Shown: positions 1 to 7,807 of the stretch, in pieces
Numbering within the stretch: position 1 is the stretch's first letter
Layout: each line of letters starts with the position of its first letter
Assembly (NCBI RefSeq): GCF_028553745.1
Contig: NZ_CP067129.1
Location: 974,501-1,038,500 of the forward strand
Reading direction: 5' to 3'
Length of the DNA: 64,000 nt
Source of the DNA: Paracoccus seriniphilus
GTDB taxonomy: Bacteria; Pseudomonadota; Alphaproteobacteria; Rhodobacterales; Rhodobacteraceae
Translations under genes and position numbers: made by a program
Notes under the pieces: model-generated
Told to the model about the DNA's origin: nothing
Databases searched by the model: none
Seen by the model: only the letters and a program-made list of their open reading frames with translations

Positions 1-495
1 CGCGGCGCCAAGATCTATGCCGAAGTGCTGGGTTACGGCCTGTCTGGCGATGCCTATCACATCACCGCTCCGGCAGAGGATGGCGATGGCGGCTATCGCG
101 CCATGCAGGCGGCCCTGCGCTCGGCAGGGCTGGAGGCCGACAAGATCGATTACATCAACGCGCATGGCACCTCGACCATGGCCGATACGATCGAGCTTGG
201 CGCGGTCGAGCGCCTGCTGGGGGACGCGGCCAAGAATGTGGTGATGTCCTCGACGAAATCCAGCATCGGGCATCTTCTGGGTGCCGCAGGTGCGGTCGAG
301 GCGATCTTCTGCGTTCTGGCGATCCGCGACCAGATCTGCCCGCCGACCATCAATCTGGACAATCCGGCGGTCGAGCCGCAGCTTGATCTGGCAGCGAATG
401 CGGCCGTGCGGCGCAAGGTTGATATCGCCCTGTCCAACAGCTTTGGCTTTGGCGGCACCAATGCAAGTTTGGTGCTTGGGAAGGTTGAGGGATGA
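1..495 (+). CDS. fabF: beta-ketoacyl-ACP synthase II, 3' part
   Basis: The gene enters from outside the window in frame at base 1; 164 codons of the C-terminal half are present. FabF condenses acyl-ACP with malonyl-ACP in cytosolic fatty acid elongation. Two conserved blocks are visible: NAHGTSTMADT holds the first catalytic His, and the KSSIGHLLGAAG block holds the Lys and second His of the Cys-His-His thiolase fold. The protein ends with the family's glycine-rich SFGFGGTNASLV segment. The active-site Cys lies outside the window. The stop overlaps the mltG start by 4 bases (ATGA), so the two genes are probably cotranscribed and translationally coupled. A fabF-mltG pair upstream of the GTA cluster is common in Rhodobacterales. 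Confidence 0.95.
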   Translation, partial: RGAKIYAEVLGYGLSGDAYHITAPAEDGDGGYRAMQAALRSAGLEADKIDYINAHGTSTMADTIELGAVERLLGDAAKNVVMSSTKSSIGHLLGAAGAVEAIFCVLAIRDQICPPTINLDNPAVEPQLDLAANAAVRRKVDIALSNSFGFGGTNASLVLGKVEG

Positions 496-1676
496 TCTGG
501 CGCAATATCGCCTCGAATTTCCTGACTTTGTCGATCGTGTTGCTGCTGGCCCTGGCTGGTGCGATCGCCTGGGGCAAACATCAGTTCAGCGGCCCCGGTC
601 CCAGCAATATCGCCCAATGCGTCCAGATTGCGCCGGGGGCCAGCCTGAATGCGGTCAGCCAGCAGCTGGCCGCGCAGGGTGCGGTGTCCAGCGCCTATAT
701 CTTTCGGGCCGGAGCGGATTATCTGGACAAGTCCCGCGACCTGAAATTCGGCAGCTATCTGATCGAGCCCAACGCCAGCATGAAGGACATCGTCGATGTC
801 ATCACCGCTGGCGGGCCTTCGACCTGTGGCACGCAGGTGATCCTGCGCGTCGGGGTGCGCGCGAACAGCGTGCTGTTGCGCGACATGAACCCCGATACCG
901 GAGCCTTCGAGGAAATCGCGCGTTTTGATCCGGCCTCTGGCGATGTGCCCGAGGTCATCGCGGCGGCACAGCAAAAGCCGGACGCGCGGCTGCGCATCAC
1001 CGTGGCCGAGGGCGTGACAAGCTGGCAGATTGCCGAGGCACTGAAGCAGGTTGATTTCCTGTCCGGAGAGATCAAGGGCGTCCCCGCCGAGGGCAGCCTG
1101 GCGCCTGACACCTATGAGGTGGAAAAGGGCAGTGAACGTGCCGCATTGCTGGCCGAAATGGCCAAGCGTCAATCGGCGATTCTGGCCAAGGCGTGGGAGG
1201 AACGCCCCTTCGGGCTGCCCTACAAGACACCCGAAGAGGCGCTGATCATGGCCTCGATTGTCGAGAAGGAAACCGGTGTCGCCGAAGAGCGCGCACAGGT
1301 TGCCAGCGTCTTTGTCAATCGGCTGGAGCAGGGGATGCGGCTGCAAACCGACCCGACCGTCATCTATGGCGTGACCGGGGGGCGCGGCGTGCTGGACCGT
1401 GGCCTGCGCCGGTCGGAACTGAATGCGACGACGCCCTATAACACCTATCGGATCGACGGCTTGCCGCCCACTCCCATCGCCAATCCGGGGCGCGAGGCCA
1501 TACAGGCCGCGCTGAACCCGGCGGATACGGATTACATCTTCTTCGTGGCCGATGGCAGCGGTGGCCATGCCTTTGCGCGCACGCTGGAAGAGCATAATGC
1601 GAATGTGGCGCGCTGGCGCGAAATCGAGTCCCAGCGCGGGCAGGCCGTCGACACTCCGGTGCAGGACGGCGGCTGA
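492..1676 (+). CDS. mltG: endolytic murein transglycosylase MltG
   Basis: Inner-membrane lytic transglycosylase (394 aa) that cuts nascent glycan strands and is thought to set peptidoglycan chain length (YceG family). One N-terminal membrane segment (about residues 8-27) follows a short cytosolic start, and a large periplasmic domain comes after it. The catalytic region reads EALIMASIVEKETG, with the conserved Glu, followed by LQTDPTVIYG and a TPYNTYRIDGLPPTPI block typical of the family. The start ATG overlaps the fabF stop. Length and motif order are normal. A strong terminator hairpin follows at 1710-1753. Confidence 0.95.
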   Translation: MIWRNIASNFLTLSIVLLLALAGAIAWGKHQFSGPGPSNIAQCVQIAPGASLNAVSQQLAAQGAVSSAYIFRAGADYLDKSRDLKFGSYLIEPNASMKDIVDVITAGGPSTCGTQVILRVGVRANSVLLRDMNPDTGAFEEIARFDPASGDVPEVIAAAQQKPDARLRITVAEGVTSWQIAEALKQVDFLSGEIKGVPAEGSLAPDTYEVEKGSERAALLAEMAKRQSAILAKAWEERPFGLPYKTPEEALIMASIVEKETGVAEERAQVASVFVNRLEQGMRLQTDPTVIYGVTGGRGVLDRGLRRSELNATTPYNTYRIDGLPPTPIANPGREAIQAALNPADTDYIFFVADGSGGHAFARTLEEHNANVARWREIESQRGQAVDTPVQDGG

Positions 1677-1709
1677 GTCGCATCCGATCTTCGCATAGGG
1701 TTTGACAAT

Positions 1710-1753
1710 GCCCGTTCCTCGCCGCAGGCTTTGCGGCAAGGGGCGGGCTTTTT
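1710..1753 (+). terminator. rho-independent terminator after mltG
   Basis: A nested hairpin with outer arms GCCCG/CGGGC and inner arms GCCGCA/TGCGGC is followed by TTTTT. It lies 34 bases past the mltG stop and separates the fabF-mltG unit from the next gene. Confidence 0.8.
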
Positions 1754-1803
1754 CAATGGCGTAGGCTGCGCCGGCCCGGGCCTCTGATACAGGAGGATTC
1801 GCG

Positions 1804-2241
1804 ATGAAACTGTCCGATATGTTTTCCACCCTGGCTGAAAATGCGCGCATGTTCGAAGAACGCGCGGCCCAATGGCAGGACGAAATGTCAGCCAGAAATG
1901 ACGAGATGACCGCCAGCATGCGCAAATGGCAGGAAACTGCCATGCAGCGGCAGGAAGAAATCAACCAGCAGATGCGCGGCTATTTCGAAGAAGCCGGCGA
2001 GAATGTTCGCAATCAGTGGCAGACCATGCAGAGCGCCTGGGAAGAACAGTTCCAGCGCATGCAGGAGAAGGGCGAGGAAATGCGGGAGGCAGCCAAGAAA
2101 AGCGGCCATTTCCCGGATTGGGCCGAGGCCTATGCCGCGCAAATGGTATCCTTTGCACAGCGCATGCAGGATGAGGCCTCGAATGCCATCGCCGCCGCAA
2201 CCGAGGCGCGCGCCAAGGACGACACGAAGAAAAAAAGCTGA
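1804..2241 (+). CDS. small helical coiled-coil protein, phasin-like, function unknown
   Basis: 145 aa, very rich in Glu, Gln, Met and Arg, almost without Gly or Pro until residue 100, and predicted by eye to be one long amphipathic helix or coiled coil. No signal peptide or membrane segment is seen. An AGGAGG ribosome binding site lies 7 bases before the ATG. The composition resembles phasins and other amphipathic helical proteins, but I do not recognise a specific family. It sits between the mltG terminator and the GTA leader and has its own start, so it is probably monocistronic. The reading frame is convincing; the function is not known. Confidence 0.7.
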   Translation: MKLSDMFSTLAENARMFEERAAQWQDEMSARNDEMTASMRKWQETAMQRQEEINQQMRGYFEEAGENVRNQWQTMQSAWEEQFQRMQEKGEEMREAAKKSGHFPDWAEAYAAQMVSFAQRMQDEASNAIAAATEARAKDDTKKKS

Positions 2242-2307
2242 TGCCAGCGGCGTGAAGGGGCGCCCGTTGCAGGTCTTGCGGCGGGCGATTCCATCGCAAA
2301 AAAGCGG

Positions 2308-2362
2308 CTGCGCAACGCGAAATCCTGCCGTGTTGCGCAGCGCACGCAACGGTGTTGCGCAG
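2308..2362. repeat. three GTTGCGCAG boxes in the GTA leader
   Basis: CTGCGCAAC at 2308-2316 is the reverse complement of GTTGCGCAG, which occurs at 2332-2340 and again at 2354-2362. Spacing from box start to box start is 24 and then 22 bases, close to two helical turns. A partial copy, GCGCAACC, follows near 2403. The boxes lie about 60-110 bases upstream of a promoter-like sequence and about 200 bases before g1. This arrangement suggests binding sites for a regulator; which one is not known from sequence. Confidence 0.5.
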
Positions 2363-2424
2363 GTTCAAGGTTTTGAAAATCATGCGGAATTCGTGAATTG
2401 CCGCGCAACCAGAGGCATTGTGGA

Positions 2425-2453
2425 TTGACTGAGCGAACGCCTTGAAGTAGAAA
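2425..2453 (+). promoter_or_regulatory. candidate GTA operon promoter
   Basis: TTGACT (2425-2430), a 17-base spacer and TAGAAA (2448-2453) form a reasonable sigma-70 type promoter about 104 bases upstream of g1 and downstream of the repeated boxes. This is a match by eye only. Confidence 0.4.
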
Positions 2454-2480
2454 TTCCCCATGCTGGGAGAAATGGGCAAG

Positions 2481-2511
2481 CGGCCAGGGGGAGACCTCGG
2501 GGCCGTTTTTT
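2481..2511 (+). terminator. terminator-like hairpin in the GTA leader
   Basis: Arms CGGCCAGG and CCT...GGCCG fold into an imperfect GC-rich hairpin followed by TTTTTT. It lies between the promoter-like sequence and g1, so it could act as an attenuator of the GTA operon, or it could end transcription from upstream if the true GTA promoter is further downstream. Confidence 0.5.
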
Positions 2512-2556
2512 CATTTCTTGGCTCGTGCGGACAGGACACGAGGCGGGACGGCTTGC

Positions 2557-2976
2557 ATGAACGATATGAACTGGCGCGGAATCGATGATTTCGAAGGATG
2601 CACGGTATCCAATACGGATGCCGGGGCAGGCTTGGGTGATCAGACCGCAGAAGCGCGACGGGACTGCAGCCCGGAAGAGGCGATATCCGTCGCCGAGGGA
2701 CTTTTCTGGTCCTATATCCGGGACTTGAAGCAACATGAGGCGGCATTGGAGGCGCGTGAGCGCGGTGCCGTGGATCCAGCAGAATTGAAAGAGGCCACGC
2801 GCAGTGCAAAGGCCGTCCGTGAGGCGGTGCATTTGCTGCTGGCGGAAAGGAACCGGGTTGACAAACTTCGCAAGGATATTGCCGGCGGGGTCGGAGCAGG
2901 GCAGCTTGACCTTGACTCGGCAAGAGATGAAATCGGGCGCCGCCTGGCTTGCCTCCGCCGAGCCAAGGGAGGTTGA
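2557..2976 (+). CDS. GTA g1, small terminase subunit
   Basis: 139 aa, first gene of the GTA cluster. It is mostly helical, with a charged central segment (about residues 48-115) that is probably a coiled coil. The family is known from Rhodobacter capsulatus, where orfg1 encodes the TerS that recognises and feeds DNA to the large terminase without strong sequence specificity. The assignment rests mainly on position and length, because small terminases are poorly conserved. Start chosen at ATG 2557; ATG 2566 is an in-frame alternative. The gene overlaps the start of g2, as expected for coupled translation. Confidence 0.75.
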   Translation: MNDMNWRGIDDFEGCTVSNTDAGAGLGDQTAEARRDCSPEEAISVAEGLFWSYIRDLKQHEAALEARERGAVDPAELKEATRSAKAVREAVHLLLAERNRVDKLRKDIAGGVGAGQLDLDSARDEIGRRLACLRRAKGG

Positions 2977-4273
2977 TGCCTTTCTGGAAGGGCTGTCGGA
3001 GAACGCATTGATGGCGCTGCCCTGGCTGTTCGAGTTCTGGGCATTGCCCCATCAGTTGCCGCCCGAGGGCGACTGGAAAACCTGGGTCATCATGGGCGGG
3101 CGCGGTGCGGGCAAGACCCGTGCCGGTGCCGAATGGGTGCGGCGGATGGTCGAGGGGCCGACGGCGGCCGCGCCGGGGGCCTGTCGGCGCGTGGCGCTGG
3201 TCGGCGAGACCTTCGATCAGGCGCGTGAGGTCATGGTGATGGGCGAAAGCGGCATTCTGGCCTGTTCTCCGCCCGATCGGCGCCCCGTCTGGGAGGCGGG
3301 GCGGCGCCGCTTGGTCTGGGCGAATGGCGCCACGGCGACCGTCTATTCCGCGCATGAACCCGAGGCGCTGCGGGGGCCGCAGTTCGACGCCGCCTGGGTG
3401 GATGAGCTGGCCAAGTGGAAGAAGGCCGAAGAGACCTGGGACATGCTGCAATTCGCGCTGCGGTTGGGTGAACATCCCCAGCAGGTGATTACCACCACGC
3501 CGCGCAATGTCGGGGTGCTGAAGCGGATCTTGCGCAATGCCTCGACGGTGACGACCCATGCGCCGACCGATGCCAACCGCGCCTATCTGGCCGAGAGTTT
3601 TCTGGCCGAAGTCGAGGCGCGTTATGGCGGCACTCGGCTGGGCCGTCAGGAGCTGGAGGGAGTTCTTCTCGATGATGTCGAGGGAGCGCTGTGGACGAAT
3701 GCAGGGCTGGAGGCCTGTCATGTCGATGAGGTGCCGCAGCTGTCGCGTGTGGTCGTCGCGGTCGATCCGGCGGTTACGTCGGGCAAGGCCAGTGATGAAT
3801 GCGGGATCATCGTCGCGGGCGTCCTGTCCGAGGGCGAGCCGCGCGACTGGTGTGCCTATGTCCTTGAGGATGTATCCGTGAAGGGCAGCCCGACGGATTG
3901 GGCGCGGGCCGCGATTGCCGCAATGGAACGTCATGGTGCGCAGCGGCTGGTGGCCGAAGTGAACCAGGGCGGCGATCTGGTGGAAAGCGTGATCCGACAG
4001 CTCGACCCGCTGGTGCCATTCAAGGCGCTGCGGGCCTTGCGCGGGAAGGGGCTGCGGGCCGAGCCGGTGGCAGCTCTGTATGAACAGGGTCGCGTCCGGC
4101 ATCTGCGCTCGGGCGGTCTGGGCGCGCTGGAGGATCAGATGTGCCAGATGACGGTGCGGGGGTTCGAGGGTCGGGGCAGTCCCGACCGGCTGGATGCGCT
4201 GGTCTGGGCGCTTCATGAGCTGATGGTCGAACCGGCCTCGGCCTGGCGGAGACCGCAGTTGCGGCGGCTGTAG
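2927..4273 (+). CDS. GTA g2, large terminase subunit (DNA packaging ATPase/nuclease)
   Basis: 448 aa. The packaging motor cuts and pumps host DNA into GTA heads. Walker A is visible as GGRGAGKTRAG, a Walker B-type block as FDAAWVDELAKW, and the RNase H-like nuclease by VAVDPAVTSG and the late PDRLDALVWAL segment. The open frame extends upstream to 2804, but those residues are out-of-frame readings of g1; ATG 2927 inside the g1 end is preferred, giving a 50-base overlap. Its ribosome binding site is weak, consistent with coupling. It is followed by a perfect terminator hairpin before g3. Confidence 0.93.
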   Translation: MKSGAAWLASAEPREVDAFLEGLSENALMALPWLFEFWALPHQLPPEGDWKTWVIMGGRGAGKTRAGAEWVRRMVEGPTAAAPGACRRVALVGETFDQAREVMVMGESGILACSPPDRRPVWEAGRRRLVWANGATATVYSAHEPEALRGPQFDAAWVDELAKWKKAEETWDMLQFALRLGEHPQQVITTTPRNVGVLKRILRNASTVTTHAPTDANRAYLAESFLAEVEARYGGTRLGRQELEGVLLDDVEGALWTNAGLEACHVDEVPQLSRVVVAVDPAVTSGKASDECGIIVAGVLSEGEPRDWCAYVLEDVSVKGSPTDWARAAIAAMERHGAQRLVAEVNQGGDLVESVIRQLDPLVPFKALRALRGKGLRAEPVAALYEQGRVRHLRSGGLGALEDQMCQMTVRGFEGRGSPDRLDALVWALHELMVEPASAWRRPQLRRL

Positions 4274-4319
4274 CAGTGATCCGGCCGCGGTGTGGGCTGG
4301 GTGACAAGGGAATTTGAAA

Positions 4320-4344
4320 GGCCGCCTGCCGGGGCGGCCTTTTT
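4320..4344 (+). terminator. perfect terminator hairpin between GTA g2 and g3
   Basis: Arms GGCCGCC (4320-4326) and GGCGGCC (4333-4339), loop TGCCGG, followed by TTTTT (4340-4344). This is a textbook intrinsic terminator lying inside the GTA operon, 46 bases after the g2 stop and 23 bases before the g3 start. Confidence 0.8.
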
Positions 4345-4367
4345 CATGGCCGAATATGGAGGCGAGA

Positions 4368-5552
4368 ATGGCATTTCGATTGTTTTCGCGCGAGCAGAGA
4401 TCCGCGCCCGCGCCAGAGGGAAAGGCCAGTGCCACCGGACGCGTGGTGGCATTTGCAAGCGGCATGGGTCGGGCGGTCTGGTCGGCGCGTGACAGCGCCA
4501 GCCTGACGCGCGGGGGCTTTGTCGGGAATCCGGTCGGCTTCCGTTCGGTCAAGCTGATCGCCGAGGCTGCCGCCGCCGTACCGCTGCTCTGCGAAGATGC
4601 GGCGCGACGCTATGACAGCCACCCGGTGATTGATCTGCTGCGCCGTCCCAATGCCGGACAGGGCCGTGCCGAACTGTTCGAGGCGCTGTATGGGCAATTG
4701 CTGCTGTCGGGCAATGCCTATGTCGAGGCGGTGGGAGTGACGGCGCAGGGTCTGCCCGAGGAAATGCATGTGCTGCGTTCGGACCGGATGAGCATCGTTC
4801 CGGGTGAAGATGGCTGGCCGGTCGCCTTTGACTATGCCGTGGGCGGGCGCAAGCATCGTTTCGACATGACCGGCAGTCCCGATCCGATCTGCCATATCAA
4901 GAGCTTTCATCCCCAGGACGACCATTACGGGCTGTCGCCAATGCAGGCCGCTGCGGTGGCAATGGATGTGCATAACAGCGCCTCGGCCTGGTCGAAGGCG
5001 CTGCTGGACAATGCGGCCCGGCCATCGGGAGCGATTGTCTACAAGGGGGTTGACGGGCAAGGGGTGCTGAGCCCGGAGCAATATGACCGGCTGGTGGGCG
5101 AAATCGAGATGAACCATCAGGGTGCGCGCAATGCCGGGCGTCCGATGTTGCTGGAGGGCGGGCTGGACTGGAAGCCCATGGGATTCAGCCCCAGTGACAT
5201 GGAGTTCCACGAAACCAAGCTGAGCGCCGCGCGTGAGATCGCCCTGGCCTTTGGCGTGCCGCCCATGTTGCTGGGGATTCCGGGGGATGCGACCTATGCC
5301 AACTATGCCGAGGCTCATCGCGCCTTCTATCGCCTGACGGTGCTGCCGCTGGCGACGCGGGTCACGGCGTCCGTGGCATGGTGGCTGTCCGAGCATCTGG
5401 GGGCAGAAATCGGCTTGCGCCCTGACCCGGACCAGATCCCCGCCCTGGCCGCCGAGCGTGATCAGCAATGGGCGCGGATCAGCGCCGCGACCTTCCTGAG
5501 CGATGCCGAGAAGCGGTCCCTGCTGGGGCTGCCGCCGCGGGACGATGGGTGA
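4368..5552 (+). CDS. GTA g3, portal protein
   Basis: 394 aa, HK97-type portal family. The portal forms the ring at one head vertex through which DNA enters and to which the tail is attached. Family-typical features include the N-terminal segment FVGNPVGFRSVKLIAEAAA, the GNAYVEAV strand, and the C-terminal block LAFGVPPMLLGIPGDATYANYAEA. The start is ATG 4368, preceded by GGAGGCGAG; an upstream in-frame ATG at 4314 would run through the terminator hairpin and is rejected. The stop overlaps the next small gene. Confidence 0.95.
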   Translation: MAFRLFSREQRSAPAPEGKASATGRVVAFASGMGRAVWSARDSASLTRGGFVGNPVGFRSVKLIAEAAAAVPLLCEDAARRYDSHPVIDLLRRPNAGQGRAELFEALYGQLLLSGNAYVEAVGVTAQGLPEEMHVLRSDRMSIVPGEDGWPVAFDYAVGGRKHRFDMTGSPDPICHIKSFHPQDDHYGLSPMQAAAVAMDVHNSASAWSKALLDNAARPSGAIVYKGVDGQGVLSPEQYDRLVGEIEMNHQGARNAGRPMLLEGGLDWKPMGFSPSDMEFHETKLSAAREIALAFGVPPMLLGIPGDATYANYAEAHRAFYRLTVLPLATRVTASVAWWLSEHLGAEIGLRPDPDQIPALAAERDQQWARISAATFLSDAEKRSLLGLPPRDDG

Positions 5553-5787
5553 GCCGATGGACGGGTCGCGCTTTCTGAAGGACGGGTCATGGCATGATCC
5601 GCGTTTCGAGGCGCAGGAACGCATCATGGCGCTGCAGTTTGGCAGCATGGAAAAGCGTCTGGAGCGGATCGAAGCCCTGATCGAGGGGCTGGAGCGGCGG
5701 CTGTGGATGACGGTCTATGGCGTCGTTGCCGTCATCCTGACGCAGGCGTTGCAGGGCATTCTGGACTATGCGCCGAAAGGAGGGTGA
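5545..5787 (+). CDS. GTA g3.5, small membrane or helical head-region protein
   Basis: 80 aa. The N-terminal half is charged and probably a short coiled coil (SMEKRLERIEALIEGLERR); the second half has one hydrophobic segment (about residues 53-70, MTVYGVVAVILTQALQG). A small gene in this position, often called g3.5, is present in the Rhodobacter GTA; its role is unclear to me. Starts at ATG 5545 (overlapping the portal stop by 8 bases) or ATG 5557. It ends 3 bases before the protease gene, with an AAAGGAGG site at the junction. Confidence 0.75.
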   Translation: MGEPMDGSRFLKDGSWHDPRFEAQERIMALQFGSMEKRLERIEALIEGLERRLWMTVYGVVAVILTQALQGILDYAPKGG

Positions 5788-5790
5788 GCA

Positions 5791-6321
5791 ATGACACCGG
5801 GACTGGAAGTGAAATTTGCGGGCGGGACTCCGACGCTGACCGACGGTCATGTGATCGAGGGATATGCCAGCCTGTTCGGTATGACCGATCAGGGGGGCGA
5901 CGCCGTTCGGGCGGGGGCTTTTTCGGCGGGGCTGCGCAGGCTGGCCGACAAGGGCGACAGGGTGCGCATGCTGTGGCAGCATGACCCGGCCCGCCCCATC
6001 GGCGTCTGGGATGAGGTGCGCGAGGATGAAAAGGGTCTGTGGGTCAAGGGGCGTCTGCTGCCCGATGTGGCGCAGGCCCGTGAGGCAGCGGCGCTGATTC
6101 AGGCCGGGGCTATTGACGGGCTGTCGATCGGCTATCGAACCATTCGCGCCGAGCGTGACCAGAAGGGGCGGCGGGCGCTGGTCGAGGTCGAACTGTGGGA
6201 AGTGTCGCTGGTGACATTCCCGATGCTGCCCGAGGCCAAGGTCGGGCGCAAGGACAGCGACGATCTGCGCGAGGTCGCCATGTTGTTTTCCGCTGCCGCC
6301 GAGGCGCTGCGCAAGGAATAG
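5791..6321 (+). CDS. GTA g4, prohead protease
   Basis: 176 aa, HK97 prohead protease family (peptidase S78). It trims the N-terminal scaffold region of the capsid protein during head maturation. The early strand VIEGYASLFGMTDQGGD, the His in MLWQHDP and the Ser in IDGLSIGY correspond to the conserved family blocks and the likely catalytic pair. A strong AAAGGAGGG site precedes the ATG. Its substrate is encoded directly downstream. Confidence 0.93.
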   Translation: MTPGLEVKFAGGTPTLTDGHVIEGYASLFGMTDQGGDAVRAGAFSAGLRRLADKGDRVRMLWQHDPARPIGVWDEVREDEKGLWVKGRLLPDVAQAREAAALIQAGAIDGLSIGYRTIRAERDQKGRRALVEVELWEVSLVTFPMLPEAKVGRKDSDDLREVAMLFSAAAEALRKE

Positions 6322-6354
6322 CCGGCGGCCGGAACTGACCGGCGGCCGATCGGA

Positions 6355-6381
6355 ATTTCAGCCGTGATATGGGGCTGAAAT
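6355..6381 (+). promoter_or_regulatory. hairpin upstream of the capsid gene
   Basis: Perfect 9-base arms ATTTCAGCC and GGCTGAAAT enclose a 9-base loop, 72 bases before the g5 start, with no T-run after it. Just upstream the 10-mer CCGGCGGCCG occurs twice (from 6321 and 6339). It may be an mRNA stabilising or processing structure rather than a terminator. Confidence 0.45.
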
Positions 6382-6453
6382 CGGCCAGGGACGCCAGTTG
6401 CGCTCCCGGGCCCTGGGGCGGTCAGCCCCGACTATCGCGATGAGGAGAAGACC

Positions 6454-7620
6454 ATGACCGAGGTGAAAGCCGCGGGCGGCGGGGACATGTCCGTCGATCT
6501 GAAGGGGGCCATGAGTGAGTTCGTCTGCGAACTCAGGGGCTTTCGTGAAGATATTCAGAAAAAACTGCAAGCACAGGAAGAACGCATGAACATTCTTGAT
6601 CGCAAGACTGCCATTCGTGGCCGCGCTCCGCTGTCGACGACCGCGGAAACCGAGCTTCCCCATCAAAAGGCTTTTGCGGCCTATCTGCGCAGCGGCGATG
6701 ATGATGGTCTGCGCGGCCTGACCATCGAGGAAAAGGGCCTGACGGTGGCCAGCGACGGCGGTTTTCTGGCCGCGCCCCAGGTCGCCGAGACGGTGCAGCA
6801 GGCGCTGCGCAGCAGTGCTTCCCTGCGCAAGCTGGCCAATGTCGTCACTGTGGAATCCTCGTCCTATGAAGTGCTGATCGACAAGGATGACATCGCTGCA
6901 GGCTGGGCGACCGAGGCCGCCGCGGTTGAAACCGGCGGCGGCGGGATCGAACGGATCTCGATTCCGGTTCACGAATTGTCGGCCATGCCCAAGGCCAGCC
7001 AGAGATTGCTGGATGATGCGGCCTTTGATGTCGAGTCCTGGCTGGCCGAGCGTATTGCCGACAAATTCGCCCGTTCCGAAGCCGCCGCCTTCATCAGTGG
7101 TGATGGTGTGGACAAGCCGCGCGGGATCCTGAGCTATCCCATGGCCGAGAATGGCACCGAGGTGGATGGGCAGATCGGCATGCTGTCTATGTCTGCCGGA
7201 ATGGATGGCGGCGACGGTACGACTTTGGCGGAAAAGCTGATCGAGCTGATCTATGCGCTGGATCCGGGATATCGGGCGAATGCCTGCTTTGTCATGAATT
7301 CCAAGATCGCGGCCGCAGTGCGGAAATTGAAGGACAACGATGGCCGTTTCCTGTGGAACGATGCGCTGTCATCGCAACAGGATTCGCAGCTGTTGGGCTA
7401 TCCGGTGTTGATCAGCGAGGACATGCCCAGTGTCGATACGAACGGTCCTGCCGCGCTCTTTGGCGATTTCCGGTCCGCTTACACGGTCGTGGAACGCCCC
7501 GATCTGCGCGTGCTGCGCGATCCGTTCAGCGCCAAGCCGCATGTGCTGTTCTATGCGACCAAACGTGTCGGCGGCGGCATCACCGATTTCCGCGCGGTCA
7601 AGATCTTGCAGTTCGCCTGA
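6454..7620 (+). CDS. GTA g5, major capsid protein
   Basis: 388 aa, HK97-fold capsid. The first about 100 residues hold a charged helical delta domain (FREDIQKKLQAQEERM), expected to be removed by the g4 protease; the mature part begins near the GLTVASDGGFLAAPQ segment. The E-loop and P-domain regions follow, and the gene ends with YATKRVGGGITDFRAVKILQF, typical of the family. A GAGGAGA site precedes ATG 6454. The gene is flanked by unusually large structured gaps (132 and 187 bases) in an otherwise packed cluster, which fits a need for high capsid expression. Confidence 0.95.
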   Translation: MTEVKAAGGGDMSVDLKGAMSEFVCELRGFREDIQKKLQAQEERMNILDRKTAIRGRAPLSTTAETELPHQKAFAAYLRSGDDDGLRGLTIEEKGLTVASDGGFLAAPQVAETVQQALRSSASLRKLANVVTVESSSYEVLIDKDDIAAGWATEAAAVETGGGGIERISIPVHELSAMPKASQRLLDDAAFDVESWLAERIADKFARSEAAAFISGDGVDKPRGILSYPMAENGTEVDGQIGMLSMSAGMDGGDGTTLAEKLIELIYALDPGYRANACFVMNSKIAAAVRKLKDNDGRFLWNDALSSQQDSQLLGYPVLISEDMPSVDTNGPAALFGDFRSAYTVVERPDLRVLRDPFSAKPHVLFYATKRVGGGITDFRAVKILQFA

Positions 7621-7738
7621 TCGATGATCGGGCGAGGGAGGGGGCCGCACTTGGTGTCGGCCATGCCGGCTTTGCAACTGTCCGCGCGCGCTGATGGCTG
7701 GCGCGCGGGTGCGGCCTCTTCCCGCAGGTGACGGTTCG

Positions 7739-7763
7739 GGTGGGGCCCGGGACGGGCCCCGCC
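7739..7763 (+). promoter_or_regulatory. GC-rich hairpin between capsid gene and g6
   Basis: Arms GGGGCCCG (7742-7749) and CGGGCCCC (7753-7760) extend by further pairs on each side around a GGA loop. An additional long-range pairing is possible between GGGGCCGCAC near 7639 and GTGCGGCC near 7709. There is no T-run. This is probably a 3' stabiliser of capsid mRNA or a partial transcription barrier. Confidence 0.45.
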
Positions 7764-7807
7764 AGGGTGGAATGACGAAGCGGACGGCAGGACGGGAGGT
7801 TCGCGAG

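Noticed and set aside
4314..4367. Upstream start for the portal gene
   Set aside because: Would translate the terminator hairpin and lacks a ribosome binding site; ATG 4368 has GGAGGCGAG.
1961..4552. 863-codon minus-strand open frame opposite g1-g2
   Set aside because: Lies antisense to well-supported GTA genes, has low-complexity Pro/Arg/His-rich translation and no domain. High GC creates such frames.
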